Made by a program: the position numbers and the translations under genes | Shown here: one piece after another, positions 7,367 to 15,666 of the stretch | Position numbering within the stretch: the first letter of the stretch is position 1 | Layout: each line of letters begins with the position of its first letter | Notes under the pieces: model-generated | Databases searched by the model: none | What the model saw: the letters and a program-made list of their open reading frames with translations, nothing else | What the model was told of the DNA's origin: nothing | Origin: Acidobacteriota bacterium | GTDB taxonomy: Bacteria > Acidobacteriota > Thermoanaerobaculia > Multivoradales > JAGPDF01 | NCBI GenBank assembly: GCA_017860005.1 | Contig: JAFNAE010000007.1 | Location: forward strand, 1 to 39,118 | Reading direction: 5' to 3' | Length of the DNA: 39,118 bases

Positions 7367-8998
7367 ATGCTCAACGGCATCGTTCGCGTTCCCACCCCGG
7401 TCAACGAGCCGGTTCGCAACTACGCTCCGGGCTCGCCCGAGCGCGCCTCGCTCAAGCTGCGCCTGACCGAGATGCTGGCCGAGACGGTCGACATCCCGCT
7501 CCTGATCGGCGGTCGCGAGGTGCGCACCGGCAAGACCCTGAAGGCGATCTGTCCGCACGATCACCGGCACGTGCTCGCGCACTGCCACCAGGCCGGGCCC
7601 AAGGAGATCGAGCTGGCGATCGCCGCCGCCCGTTCCGCCTGGCGCGAGTGGTCCGAGATGCCCCGCGAGGCGCGCGCCGCGGTCTTCCTCAAGGCGGCGG
7701 ACCTGCTCGCCGGGCCCTGGCGCGACACGGTCAACGCCGCGACCATGCTCGGACAGTCCAAGAACGTCTACCAGGCCGAGATCGACGCCGCGGCCGAGCT
7801 GGCGGACTTCTGGCGCTTCAACCCGTTCTTCGCGGAGCAGCTCTACGCCGACCAGCCGCTCTCGACACGCGGCATCTGGGACTACGTGGAGTACCGCGCG
7901 CTGGAGGGCTTCGTGTTCGCGGTGACGCCCTTCAACTTCACCTCGATCGGCGGCAACCTGCCGGCCGCGCCCGCCCTGATGGGCAACACCGTCCTGTGGA
8001 AGCCGGCGTCCACCTCGATCCTCTCCAACTACTACGTGCTCAAGGTCCTCGAGGCGGCCGGCCTGCCGCCCGGAGTGATCAACTTCGTGCCCGGCCGCGG
8101 CGGGTCGGTGGGCGATCCGGTGTTCGCCAGCCCCGAGTTCATGGGGCTCCACTTCACCGGCTCGACCGAGACGTTCCAGCGCATGTGGGGCACGATCGCC
8201 GGCAACCTGGCCCGCTACAAGGGCTACCCGCGCATCGTGGGCGAGACCGGCGGCAAGGACTTCGTCTTCGCCCACCCTTCCGCCGACGCCCGCGCGCTGG
8301 TCGTGGCGCTGGTGCGCGGCTCCTTCGAGTACCAGGGCCAGAAGTGCTCCGCGGCCTCCCGCGCCTACGTGCCGGCCTCGCTCTGGAAGCAGGTCGAAGC
8401 CGGGCTGCGTGCGGAGATCGCCGCGCTCAGGATGGGCGCGCCGACCGACTTCCGCAACTTCATGTGCGCGGTCATCGACGAAGCGTCGTTCGACAAGACG
8501 ATGGAGTACGTCGAGCTCGCGCGCAGCTCGCCCGCGGCCGAGATCGTCGCGGGCGGCAAGGGCGACAAGTCGGAGGGCTACTTCGTGGAGCCGACCGTGG
8601 TGCGCACCGACGACCCGCGCTTCCGGCTCATGCAGGAGGAGATCTTCGCGCCGGTGCTCACGATCTTCGTCTACGACGACGCCCGGCTCGACGAGGCGCT
8701 CGAGCTGTGCGACACGACCAGCCCGTACTCGCTGACCGGCGCGGTGTTCGCCCGGGAGCGCGCCGCGATCGTCGCCATGACCCGGCGCCTGCGTCACGCG
8801 GCGGGCAACTTCTACGTCAACGACAAGCCGACCGGAGCGGTGGTCGGCCAGCAGCCGTTCGGCGGCGGGCGGGCCTCGGGCACCAACGACAAGGCCGGCT
8901 CGCTCTGGAACCTCGTGCGCTGGGTCAACGTGCGCGCCATCAAGGAGAACTTCGTGCCGCCCACCGAGGTGGCCTACCCGCACCAGACCGAGGCCTGA
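7367..8998 (+). CDS. pruA: L-glutamate gamma-semialdehyde (1-pyrroline-5-carboxylate) dehydrogenase
   Basis: NAD-dependent aldehyde dehydrogenase that oxidises glutamate semialdehyde to glutamate in proline catabolism. The 543-residue single-domain protein has the family N-terminus, the NAD-binding region AVTPFNFTSIGGNLPAAPA, the general-base motif GETGGKDF (Glu near 293) and the nucleophile motif GQKCSAASRAY (Cys near 327). The C-terminal GQQPFGGGRASGTNDKAG is diagnostic for P5C dehydrogenases, and the length and QGQKCSA context match the stand-alone eukaryote/Thermus-like type rather than bifunctional PutA. AAGGAGA lies 8 nt upstream of the ATG. No proline dehydrogenase gene is adjacent. 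Confidence 0.94.
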   Translation: MLNGIVRVPTPVNEPVRNYAPGSPERASLKLRLTEMLAETVDIPLLIGGREVRTGKTLKAICPHDHRHVLAHCHQAGPKEIELAIAAARSAWREWSEMPREARAAVFLKAADLLAGPWRDTVNAATMLGQSKNVYQAEIDAAAELADFWRFNPFFAEQLYADQPLSTRGIWDYVEYRALEGFVFAVTPFNFTSIGGNLPAAPALMGNTVLWKPASTSILSNYYVLKVLEAAGLPPGVINFVPGRGGSVGDPVFASPEFMGLHFTGSTETFQRMWGTIAGNLARYKGYPRIVGETGGKDFVFAHPSADARALVVALVRGSFEYQGQKCSAASRAYVPASLWKQVEAGLRAEIAALRMGAPTDFRNFMCAVIDEASFDKTMEYVELARSSPAAEIVAGGKGDKSEGYFVEPTVVRTDDPRFRLMQEEIFAPVLTIFVYDDARLDEALELCDTTSPYSLTGAVFARERAAIVAMTRRLRHAAGNFYVNDKPTGAVVGQQPFGGGRASGTNDKAGSLWNLVRWVNVRAIKENFVPPTEVAYPHQTEA

Positions 8999-9062
8999 GG
9001 CGAGGGCGCGCGCCGGCGCTGCGGCGGGCCGGCGGTCGCGGGCGGAGCGGAACGAATTGAGG

Positions 9063-9068
9063 CAGAAT
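9063..9068 (+). promoter_or_regulatory. -10-like box (CAGAAT) 8 nt before GTG 9077
   Basis: CAGAAT at 9063-9068 sits 8 nt before the GTG at 9077, in the same position as the TAGAAT boxes elsewhere in the window. No Shine-Dalgarno sequence is present. Confidence 0.35.
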
Positions 9069-9076
9069 CGGGCCCG

Positions 9077-9826
9077 GTGACCTCCCGGGCCCTTCTCTTC
9101 TGCGCCACGGCGCTCGCCGCCGGCGCGGCGTCGGCGGCGACGCCGGCACCGCCGGAGTCGGTGCGCTGGCTGGCGCCCGCCGACGGCGCCGTGTGGGTGG
9201 CCGGCGAGCGCGCCGAGCTCGCCTGGGAGCCGGTGGGACCGGCCGCGGTCCTGTCCGGCGCCGACGAATGGGAGGTCTTCCTCTCGGCCGACGGCGGCCG
9301 CACCTGGAGCGTCCGTCTGACGCCCCACCTCGACCTCGAGCGCCGGCGGGTGCTGGTCGAGGTGCCCGACCTGCCGTCGCCCGACGTGCGGCTGTTGCTG
9401 CGCGTGGGCGACGAACGCGACGAGCGCGAGCTCGCCGTCCCGGTCCGCCTCCGCCTGGTGCGCGGCGCGCGAGCGCGCGCGGCCCGGCTCGACGCGCCCG
9501 CTCCGGCCTTCCGCCGCGGAGAGAGCGCGCGCGAGGGGGGCGGCGGCGTCGTGCTGTGGGCCGCGGGCGGGCGCGACGCGCGCGCGCCGCGTTGGTACGC
9601 CTTCGGCGGCGATGCGGCCGCGTTCGCGCGCGGCGGCTGGTCGCCGCCGTTCTCCCTGCTGTGCGGGGGGCCACCGGAGCCGGGCCCGAGCCTCGCCGCG
9701 GCGGTCGCCCGCCGCGCGCGGCCGCCCGCGGGTGGCTCCGCGGCGGGCGCGCTCCGCGCCGCCGCGCGCGCGCATGCCGGCCCGGCCATCGATCCGCTCC
9801 TCGCCGCCTGTCGCCGGAACACGTGA
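9077..9826 (+). CDS. Secreted protein of unknown function with Ig/fibronectin-like segment
   Basis: I cannot name a family. Residues 1-21 form a signal peptide ending ASAA before TPAPPES. Residues about 28-125 look like an immunoglobulin- or fibronectin-type beta sandwich: GAVWVAGERAELAWEPV, WEVFLSADGGRTWS and VRLLLRVGDE recall the 'sliced sequence with dynamic load' repeats found in secreted adhesin and sugar-binding proteins. The C-terminal half is low-complexity Ala/Arg/Pro and ends in a short Cys-containing tail. Start is the GTG at 9077, 8 nt after a -10-like box. A stable hairpin follows its stop. Likely periplasmic or surface located. Confidence 0.65.
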   Translation: MTSRALLFCATALAAGAASAATPAPPESVRWLAPADGAVWVAGERAELAWEPVGPAAVLSGADEWEVFLSADGGRTWSVRLTPHLDLERRRVLVEVPDLPSPDVRLLLRVGDERDERELAVPVRLRLVRGARARAARLDAPAPAFRRGESAREGGGGVVLWAAGGRDARAPRWYAFGGDAAAFARGGWSPPFSLLCGGPPEPGPSLAAAVARRARPPAGGSAAGALRAAARAHAGPAIDPLLAACRRNT

Positions 9827-9854
9827 GGGCGGGCGCACGCGAGGTGCGCCGCCC
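9827..9854 (+). terminator. GC-rich hairpin directly after the stop at 9826
   Basis: A stem pairs 9827-9838 with 9844-9854 (11 pairs with one bulged G at 9831) around a 5-nt loop, starting on the base after the stop codon. There is no T run, so it may be a high-GC terminator or only an mRNA-end stabiliser. Confidence 0.45.
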
Positions 9855-9866
9855 GCCGAATCGAGG

Positions 9867-9890
9867 TCGCACGCGTGGTTGCGCGTGCGA
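9867..9890. other. Perfect 9-bp palindrome in the receptor leader
   Basis: TCGCACGCG (9867-9875) pairs perfectly with CGCGTGCGA (9882-9890) around TGGTTG, and the octamer ATCGAGGT flanks it as a direct repeat (9860-9867 and 9890-9897). It lies 35 bp before the TonB receptor ATG, in the region where an operator or RNA switch would be placed. Confidence 0.5.
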
Positions 9891-9925
9891 TCGAGGTCCA
9901 ACTTCCGTGTTCAGGAGAGCTGTCG

Positions 9926-12115
9926 ATGCGAATCCGAATTCCCCCGGCCGCGCTCGCTGCGGCCGTGCTGGCGAGCGCGCCGTTGCTCGCCGCGACCTTC
10001 GAGGCCCGGATCCTCCTGCCCGACGGGCAGCCCGCGGCCGGCCACGTCGTCTCGGTGATCGGCCGGCCGCAGACGGCCACCTCCGACTCCGCCGGGCTGT
10101 TCCGCCTCGATCCCGCGCCCGCGCCGCCGTTCCGGCTCGTGGTGGCGGGTCCGGGCGGCACCTTCTCGGCCCCGATCGACGTCACGGAGCTGTCCACCGG
10201 CCGCGTCGACCTCACGCTGCGCGAGGTCCAGCGCGACACCGTGACGGTCGTCTCCGGCGTGGCGCCCGGGCTCGACCTGCTGCCGGCGAGCGCCGCGGCG
10301 GTGATCTCGAGCGAGGCGCTCGAGCAGGAGGTTCCGCAGCGCGTGGTGGACGCCCTGGAGACGGTGGCCGGCGCCTCCAAGCTGGGCGAGGGGGCGGACA
10401 GCGTGCCCGCGCTGCGCGGGCTGGCGCGCGGCCGGACCCTGATCCTGCTCGACGGCGCGCGCGTGTCCGCGGAGCGCCGGGCGGGCCCGTCCGCGACCTT
10501 CATCGACCCGGCCTCGCTCTCGTCGGTCGAGATCCTGCGTGGCCCGGGCTCGGTGGTCTACGGCTCGGACGCCTTCGGCGGCGTGATCCAGGCCGTGTCG
10601 CGCGAGCCGGAGCCCGAGACTTCGGCCCGCTTCGCGGCCGAGGGCTCGAGCGGCGGCCAGAACCAGCTCGGCGGCTCGGCGGCGGTCTCCCTGCCGGTGG
10701 GCGCCGGCGCCCTCCTGCTCGAGGCCCACGCCGTGGACGCGGACGACGCGGAGGCGGGCGGCGGCGAGGAGATCTTCAACTCGTCGTTCCGGTCGAGCGG
10801 CGGCGCGCTGCGCTACGCGGCGCCGGTCGGCTCCGGCCGGCTGCGCGCGAGCGTGCAGCTCGACCGCAACCGCGACCTGGGCAAGGCGGCGATCGACTCG
10901 CAGCAGATCCGCTCCGTCTATCCGCGCGAGGACTCCGACCGCTTCGTGATGTCGTGGATCGGCGCCGGCGGGCGCGGCTGGGACGCGATCGAGAGCTCGA
11001 TCTTCTACGGCGCCTACCGGATCGTGCTCGATCGCGATCGCGCGCCGACCGCGACCTCGAACCGGCGCGTCGACAGCTCCGACACCGACGCGCGCGACGG
11101 CTCGGCGCGCTTCGTGGCCGGCCGCGAGCTGGGCGGCGGCCGGTTCCAGGCCGGGCTCGATCTCTACTCGCGCTTCGACCTCTCGGCCCTGGTCGGGCGC
11201 ACCGACTACGACGCCGACGGCCAGACGGTGGTGCGCGAGACCAGCTCGGTGGCGATCGAGGACGCACAGCAGCTGACCGGCGGCGCATTCGCGACCTGGT
11301 CGCGCGCGCTCTCGAGCGAGTGGTCGCTCGGCGTGGGCCTGCGCGGCGACCGCGTCGAGACCGAGAACAGCGGCGGCTACTTCGGCGATCGCTCGGAGTC
11401 GGTCTCCGCGCCCTCGGGCAACCTGGCCCTGACCTGGTCGCCCGCCGCCGGCTGGTCGGCGACCGCGCAGGTGGCACGCGGCTTCCGCTCGCCGACGCTG
11501 TCGGACCGCTACTTCCGGGGGCCCTCCGGGCGCGGCTTCGTGACCGGCAACCCGGACCTCGAGCCCGAGACCAGCCTCCAGTACGACCTCGCGGTGCGGC
11601 GCAGCGCCGGCCGCACCGCGGTCGCGCTCTATGCCTATCGCTACGACATCGACGACCTGATCGAGCGCTACCAGGAGGGCGCCGACTTCCACTTCCGCAA
11701 CCGCGGCGAGGCGCGCCTCGAAGGGGTGGAGCTGGAGGCGCAGACCGGGCTGGGCGACGGCTGGTCGCTCGACCTGGGCGCCGCCTGGGCGCGGGGACGG
11801 GCCGACTCGGGCGATCCGATCGACGACTCGACGGCGCCGGGCGGCTGGATCGGCGCCAACTGGGCCTTCGCGCGCGGGTACCTGTTCGGCCGCTTCAGCG
11901 CGCGCCTCGAGAAGGACGATCCCGGACCCACCGAGGTCGAGCGCGCCGGCTTCACGCTGCTCGACCTCGGCGGCGGCTGGAACCTCACCGAGCAGCTCGA
12001 GCTGCGGGTCGCGGTGCGCAACGCGCTGGATCGCTCCTACTACGGCTCGCCGGACGAGAGCGCCGACCGCTCGCCGGGGCGCGCGGTCACCGTCGGTCTG
12101 ACCGGGCGCTTCTGA
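9926..12115 (+). CDS. TonB-dependent outer-membrane receptor with N-terminal carboxypeptidase-like domain
   Basis: A 729-residue outer-membrane receptor for energy-driven uptake of a bulky nutrient. Order: signal peptide (about 1-23, ending LLAA), a carboxypeptidase-regulatory-like domain (about 24-100, [12 protein letters not shown]), plug domain (about 110-220, with [20 protein letters not shown] and [21 protein letters not shown]), then a 22-strand barrel ending in VGLTGRF, whose terminal Phe fits the BAM signal. The plug and barrel look like the BtuB/FepA branch, but the substrate is not predictable. AGGAG 8 nt upstream fixes the ATG at 9926. No TonB, ABC uptake or substrate-processing gene is adjacent. 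A hairpin element lies in its leader. Confidence 0.92.
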   Translation: MRIRIPPAALAAAVLASAPLLAATFEARILLPDGQPAAGHVVSVIGRPQTATSDSAGLFRLDPAPAPPFRLVVAGPGGTFSAPIDVTELSTGRVDLTLREVQRDTVTVVSGVAPGLDLLPASAAAVISSEALEQEVPQRVVDALETVAGASKLGEGADSVPALRGLARGRTLILLDGARVSAERRAGPSATFIDPASLSSVEILRGPGSVVYGSDAFGGVIQAVSREPEPETSARFAAEGSSGGQNQLGGSAAVSLPVGAGALLLEAHAVDADDAEAGGGEEIFNSSFRSSGGALRYAAPVGSGRLRASVQLDRNRDLGKAAIDSQQIRSVYPREDSDRFVMSWIGAGGRGWDAIESSIFYGAYRIVLDRDRAPTATSNRRVDSSDTDARDGSARFVAGRELGGGRFQAGLDLYSRFDLSALVGRTDYDADGQTVVRETSSVAIEDAQQLTGGAFATWSRALSSEWSLGVGLRGDRVETENSGGYFGDRSESVSAPSGNLALTWSPAAGWSATAQVARGFRSPTLSDRYFRGPSGRGFVTGNPDLEPETSLQYDLAVRRSAGRTAVALYAYRYDIDDLIERYQEGADFHFRNRGEARLEGVELEAQTGLGDGWSLDLGAAWARGRADSGDPIDDSTAPGGWIGANWAFARGYLFGRFSARLEKDDPGPTEVERAGFTLLDLGGGWNLTEQLELRVAVRNALDRSYYGSPDESADRSPGRAVTVGLTGRF

Positions 12116-12152
12116 GCCGGACGGGGGAGGGCACGGGGCGCGCGTCCCGGCT
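12115..12152 (+). terminator. Possible terminator after the TonB receptor
   Basis: AGCCGG-ACG at 12115-12123 pairs with CGTCCCGGCT at 12143-12152 with one bulge and a long G-rich loop, followed by TTC. The loop is long, so the assignment is weak. Confidence 0.3.
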
Positions 12153-12170
12153 TTCGCGGGCGGGTGGCCT

Positions 12171-13955
12171 GTGGCAGGCTCCCCGCCCGTGAGCCCGCCG
12201 CCCCCCGGCCCCCGCGTCCACGGCGGCGACCTGGTCGCCGAGGTGCTCGCCGCGCGCGGCGTGACGACGCTGTTCACGCTCTGCGGCGGGCACATCTCGC
12301 CCCTGCTGACCGGCGCCCGCGCGCGCGGCATCCGGGTCGTGGACACCCGTCACGAGGCGGCCGCGGTGTTCGCGGCCGACGCCACCGCGCGCCTGACCGG
12401 CAGGCCCGGCGTCGCCGCGGTGACCGCCGGCCCGGGGCTCACCAACACGGTCACCGCGGTCGAGAACGCGCGGCTCGCGCAGTCGCCGGTGGTCGTCCTG
12501 GGCGGCGCCACGGCCACCGTCCTGCGCGGGCGCGGCTCGCTCCAGGACATCGACCAGCTGGCGCTCGCGGCGCCGTTGTTCAAGTGGAGCGCGCGCGCCG
12601 AGCGGGTCGCCGAGCTGGCCCCGCTGGTCGAGCGCGCGTTCCGCGAGGCCGCCGCGGGCGTGCCCGGGCCGGTGTTCGTCGAGTGCGCGGTCGACCTGCT
12701 CTATCCCGAGGCGGTGGTGCGCGAGTGGTACGGCGTCGCGCCCCGGCCGGGAGAACCGCCGGCCACGATCGTGCGGCGACTCGAGCGCGCCTGGCTCGGG
12801 CTCCACCTCCGGCGTGCGTTCGCGCCGGATCGCTCCCGCGCGCGCCCCGGCGCGGTCGTACCCGGCCCGCCGCCGCCCGCCGCCGGGGCGGTGCGCCGCG
12901 CCGCGCGCGCGCTGGCGCGCGCCGCACGACCGGTGCTGGTGGTGGGCAGCCAGGCGACGCTCGAGCCCGCGGCGATCCCCGCGCTGGTCGCCGCGCTCGA
13001 GTCGCTCGGAGCGCCGGTCTGGCTCTCGGGCATGGCGCGCGGCCTGCTCGGGGCCGAGCACCCCCTCCTGTTGCGGCACCGCCGGAAGGATGCGCTGAAG
13101 GAGGCGGACCTCGTCGTCCTGGCCGGCGTGCCGTGCGACTTCCGGCTCGACTACGGGCGCTCGATCGCGCGCGGGGCGACGCTGGTCGCCGCCAACCGGA
13201 GCGCGGAGGACCTGCGCCGCAATCGCCAGCCGTCGATCGCCGCGCACGGCGACCCCGCGCTCTTCCTGAGCGCGCTCGCCGGCCGCCTGCCCGGCGGCGC
13301 GCCGCGCCCCGAGTGGCTCGCCACCCTGCGCCGGCGCGAGGACGAGCGCGAGGCGGAGATCGCGGGGCAGGCGGCGGAGGTCCCGTCCGCCGGGCTCAAT
13401 CCGCTCTGGCTCCTGCGCGAGCTCGACGCCTTCCTGGACGGCCACGCGCTGCTGATCGCGGACGGCGGCGACTTCGTCGGCACCGCCGCCTACACGGTGC
13501 GCCCGCGCTCGCCGCTCGGCTGGCTCGATCCCGGGGCCTACGGCACCCTGGGGGTCGGCGGCGGATTCGCGCTCGGCGCCCGGCTCGCGCGCCCGGAGGC
13601 CGAGGTCTGGGTGCTCTACGGCGACGGCTCCTGCGCCTACAGCCTGGCCGAGTTCGACACCTACGCCCGCCACGGAGTGCCGGTCATCGCGGTGGTCGGC
13701 AACGACGCCTCGTGGGCGCAGATCGCGCGCGACCAGGTGGCGGTGCTGGGCGACGACGTCGGCACCCGGCTCGCGCCCGCCGACTACCACCGGGCGGCCG
13801 AGGCGCTGGGCGGACGGGGCCTGCGCGTGGAGCGTCCCGGCGAGCTCCGGCCCGCGCTCGAGCAGGCGCGGGCCTGGGCGCGGCAGGGCCATGCGGTGCT
13901 GCTCAACGCCCTGCTCGCGCCGTCGAGCTTCCGCAAGGGGTCGATCTCGCTCTAG
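12171..13955 (+). CDS. ThDP-dependent enzyme, 2-hydroxyacyl-CoA lyase 2 (ILVBL)-like
   Basis: A 594-residue thiamine-diphosphate enzyme with the three domains of the acetolactate-synthase fold. The resemblance to animal ILVBL/HACL2 is close: [42 protein letters not shown] (with the catalytic Glu), [26 protein letters not shown]-like GMARGLLG, and [20 protein letters not shown]. The cofactor motif GDGS...GND is intact. HACL2 cleaves 2-hydroxyacyl-CoA to formyl-CoA and an aldehyde; acetolactate synthase is the alternative, but no small regulatory subunit or ilvC is adjacent. The start is uncertain: GTG 12171, or GTG 12189, which follows a CAGGCT box by 8 nt as elsewhere here. It converges with the EamA gene, 7 bp away. 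Confidence 0.85.
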   Translation: MAGSPPVSPPPPGPRVHGGDLVAEVLAARGVTTLFTLCGGHISPLLTGARARGIRVVDTRHEAAAVFAADATARLTGRPGVAAVTAGPGLTNTVTAVENARLAQSPVVVLGGATATVLRGRGSLQDIDQLALAAPLFKWSARAERVAELAPLVERAFREAAAGVPGPVFVECAVDLLYPEAVVREWYGVAPRPGEPPATIVRRLERAWLGLHLRRAFAPDRSRARPGAVVPGPPPPAAGAVRRAARALARAARPVLVVGSQATLEPAAIPALVAALESLGAPVWLSGMARGLLGAEHPLLLRHRRKDALKEADLVVLAGVPCDFRLDYGRSIARGATLVAANRSAEDLRRNRQPSIAAHGDPALFLSALAGRLPGGAPRPEWLATLRRREDEREAEIAGQAAEVPSAGLNPLWLLRELDAFLDGHALLIADGGDFVGTAAYTVRPRSPLGWLDPGAYGTLGVGGGFALGARLARPEAEVWVLYGDGSCAYSLAEFDTYARHGVPVIAVVGNDASWAQIARDQVAVLGDDVGTRLAPADYHRAAEALGGRGLRVERPGELRPALEQARAWARQGHAVLLNALLAPSSFRKGSISL

Positions 13956-13962
13956 GGAGCCC

Positions 13963-14850
13963 TCAGTCCGGGGGCGGCGGCGCGGCGGGAGCTCCCGCGC
14001 GCGGCTCGAGCGCGGCGCGCGCGGCGAGCGCGACGAGCATCACGGCGCCGCCGAGCGAGGCGAGCGCGCTCGGGCGCTCGCCGTGCAGGAGCCAGGTCCA
14101 GAGCGGGTTGAGGACCGGCTCGAGCAGCACCAGCAGCGAGACCTCGAGCGCGGCCAGGGCGCCCAGCCCGCGCGCGAAGAACCAGTAGGCGAGGCCGATC
14201 TGGATGACGCCGAGGTAGACGACCGCGGCGACGTCGCGCGCGGCCGGGGTGGCGGCCGGCAGCGAGAAGGGGAGGCAGACGAGGAACGCGATCAGGTTGC
14301 CGGTGACCATCGCGGGCATCGTGCGCGTGGCGCCCCGGCCGCCGCGCGCGAGCCGACGCAGGGTGATCATGAGCAGCGCGTAGAACAGCCCGGAGGCGAG
14401 CGCGATCGCGTTGCCGAGCGCCGGGCGCGGCGCCGTCGAGACCGCTTCGCGAGAGCCCAGGAAGACGAGCGCCAGGCCGGCGGCCGCGAGCACGACGTAG
14501 GGCAGGTCGCGCGCGCGCATGCGCTCGCCGAGCAGCAGGGGCGCCAGCAGCAGGACCCAGATCGGGGCCGTGGACTGCAGGAAGATGGCGGCGGCCGCGG
14601 TGGTGAGCTTGGTCGCGGTGACGAAGCAGACCAGCGTCGCGGCATAGGAGAGCGCGGCGGGCAGCAGGTCGAGTCCGAAGCCGCGCCGCGCCTCGGGCAG
14701 CAGCAGGGCGAGCGCCAGGGCCGCCACGCCGGAGCGGAAGCCGGCGACCTGGAAGGCGGAGAGCGCCGTGCCCTTGATCGCCGCGCCGCCGGTCGAGAAG
14801 AGCAGCGCGGCGGCCAGGATCGAGAGGCGGGCGGCGGCGGGATTCGACAC
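13963..14850 (-). CDS. EamA/DMT-family transporter
   Basis: A 295-residue polytopic inner-membrane protein with about ten helices arranged as two EamA halves (about 5-140 and 150-285). Typical landmarks are LFSTGGAAIKGTALSAFQVAGFRS in the first half, FLQSTAPIWVLLLAPLLLGE, and in the second half EPVLNPLWTWLLHGERPS. The family exports metabolites, amino acids or drugs; the substrate is not predictable. GTG at 14850 is chosen because TAGGAT lies 9 nt upstream on the same strand and no Shine-Dalgarno is seen. It diverges from the rhomboid gene over 51 bp. Confidence 0.88.
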   Translation of the reverse strand: MSNPAAARLSILAAALLFSTGGAAIKGTALSAFQVAGFRSGVAALALALLLPEARRGFGLDLLPAALSYAATLVCFVTATKLTTAAAAIFLQSTAPIWVLLLAPLLLGERMRARDLPYVVLAAAGLALVFLGSREAVSTAPRPALGNAIALASGLFYALLMITLRRLARGGRGATRTMPAMVTGNLIAFLVCLPFSLPAATPAARDVAAVVYLGVIQIGLAYWFFARGLGALAALEVSLLVLLEPVLNPLWTWLLHGERPSALASLGGAVMLVALAARAALEPRAGAPAAPPPPD

Positions 14851-14859
14851 GGCCCCGGG

Positions 14860-14865
14860 ATCCTA
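14860..14865 (-). promoter_or_regulatory. -10 box (TAGGAT) of the EamA gene
   Basis: On the minus strand TAGGAT is followed by 9 nt and the GTG at 14850, with no Shine-Dalgarno. It faces away from the rhomboid -10 box 18 bp to its right. Confidence 0.45.
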
Positions 14866-14883
14866 GCCCGCGTCGCCGGCGCG

Positions 14884-14889
14884 TAGAAT
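14884..14889 (+). promoter_or_regulatory. -10 box (TAGAAT) of the rhomboid gene
   Basis: TAGAAT lies 12 nt before the ATG at 14902, with no Shine-Dalgarno sequence in between. Confidence 0.45.
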
Positions 14890-14901
14890 CGGCGCCGGTC
14901 C

Positions 14902-15666
14902 ATGTTCCCCCTGCGCGACGACGTCCCGAGCCGGCGCGCGCCGGTCGTCACCTGGGCGCTGATCGCGCTCAACGTCGGCGTCTTCGTCTGGCAGCTCACG
15001 CTGCCCGAGCCGGGCGTGCGGCGTCTCTTCTTCCTGTTCGGGATCGTGCCGGCGCGCCTGAGTGACCCGGCCTGGGCCGCCGCCTCGGGCCTGCCGCCCG
15101 GCGGGCTGCTGCCGCTCCTGACCAGCATGTTCCTCCACGCCGGCTTCCTGCATGCCGCGTTCAACCTGTGGACGCTCTGGATCTTCGGCGACAACGTCGA
15201 GGACCGCATGGGGCGCGCGCGCTTCGCCTGCTTCTACGTGGCGTGCGGGCTGGCCGCGGGCGTCGTCCACCTCGCCGTCCACCCGGCCTCGACCGTGCCC
15301 ACGGTGGGCGCCTCGGGGGCGATCGCCGGCGTGCTCGGCGCCTATCTGCGCTGGTTCCCGGGCGCGCGCGTGCTGACCCTGATCCCGATCGTCATCTACC
15401 CGCTCGTGATCGAGATCCCGGCCCTGGTCTACCTCGGCCTCTGGTTCCTGACCCAGCTGCTCTCGGGCGCGACTTCCCTCGGCCTGCCCGACGTGGGCGG
15501 CGGGGTCGCCTGGTGGGCGCACGTCGGCGGTTTCCTCGCCGGCCTAGCTCTCGCGGGTCTGTTCGCACGGCGCGGGCCGGCCCAGCTCCCGGGAGGGGAC
15601 GTGCGCCACCACGTGCTGCCGAACGTCTCGGTGCGCCGCGACCCGCGCTGGGGAGGTCCGGCGTGA
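14902..15666 (+). CDS. Rhomboid-family intramembrane serine protease
   Basis: A 254-residue inner-membrane protease that would cleave substrate helices within the bilayer. Six hydrophobic segments are visible. Key motifs: MFPLRDDVPSRRAP opening, LTSMFLHAGFLHAAFNLWTLWIFG (the conserved His/Asn helix), the nucleophile GASGAIAG (Ser138) and the catalytic-dyad histidine in WAHVGGFLAG (His207). The soluble C-terminal tail is short and basic. It is probably active since both dyad residues are present. The stop overlaps the GTG of the acyl-CoA synthetase, so the two are translated together; a functional link is not obvious. Confidence 0.93.
   Translation: MFPLRDDVPSRRAPVVTWALIALNVGVFVWQLTLPEPGVRRLFFLFGIVPARLSDPAWAAASGLPPGGLLPLLTSMFLHAGFLHAAFNLWTLWIFGDNVEDRMGRARFACFYVACGLAAGVVHLAVHPASTVPTVGASGAIAGVLGAYLRWFPGARVLTLIPIVIYPLVIEIPALVYLGLWFLTQLLSGATSLGLPDVGGGVAWWAHVGGFLAGLALAGLFARRGPAQLPGGDVRHHVLPNVSVRRDPRWGGPA

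Noticed and set aside
9926-12115. Cobalamin or other riboswitch before the TonB receptor
   Set aside because: The 99-bp gap is too short for a cobalamin aptamer and no B12-box-like consensus is present; only the palindrome is supported.
12171-12188. Start of the ThDP enzyme at GTG 12171 versus 12189
   Set aside because: Both are plausible; the CAGGCT box at 12175-12180 would favour 12189, but that box is a weaker match, so the longer frame was kept with the alternative noted.
13891-14886. Plus-strand frame rich in Glu/Gln/Arg opposite the EamA gene
   Set aside because: Mirror translation of a hydrophobic membrane protein; no start context.
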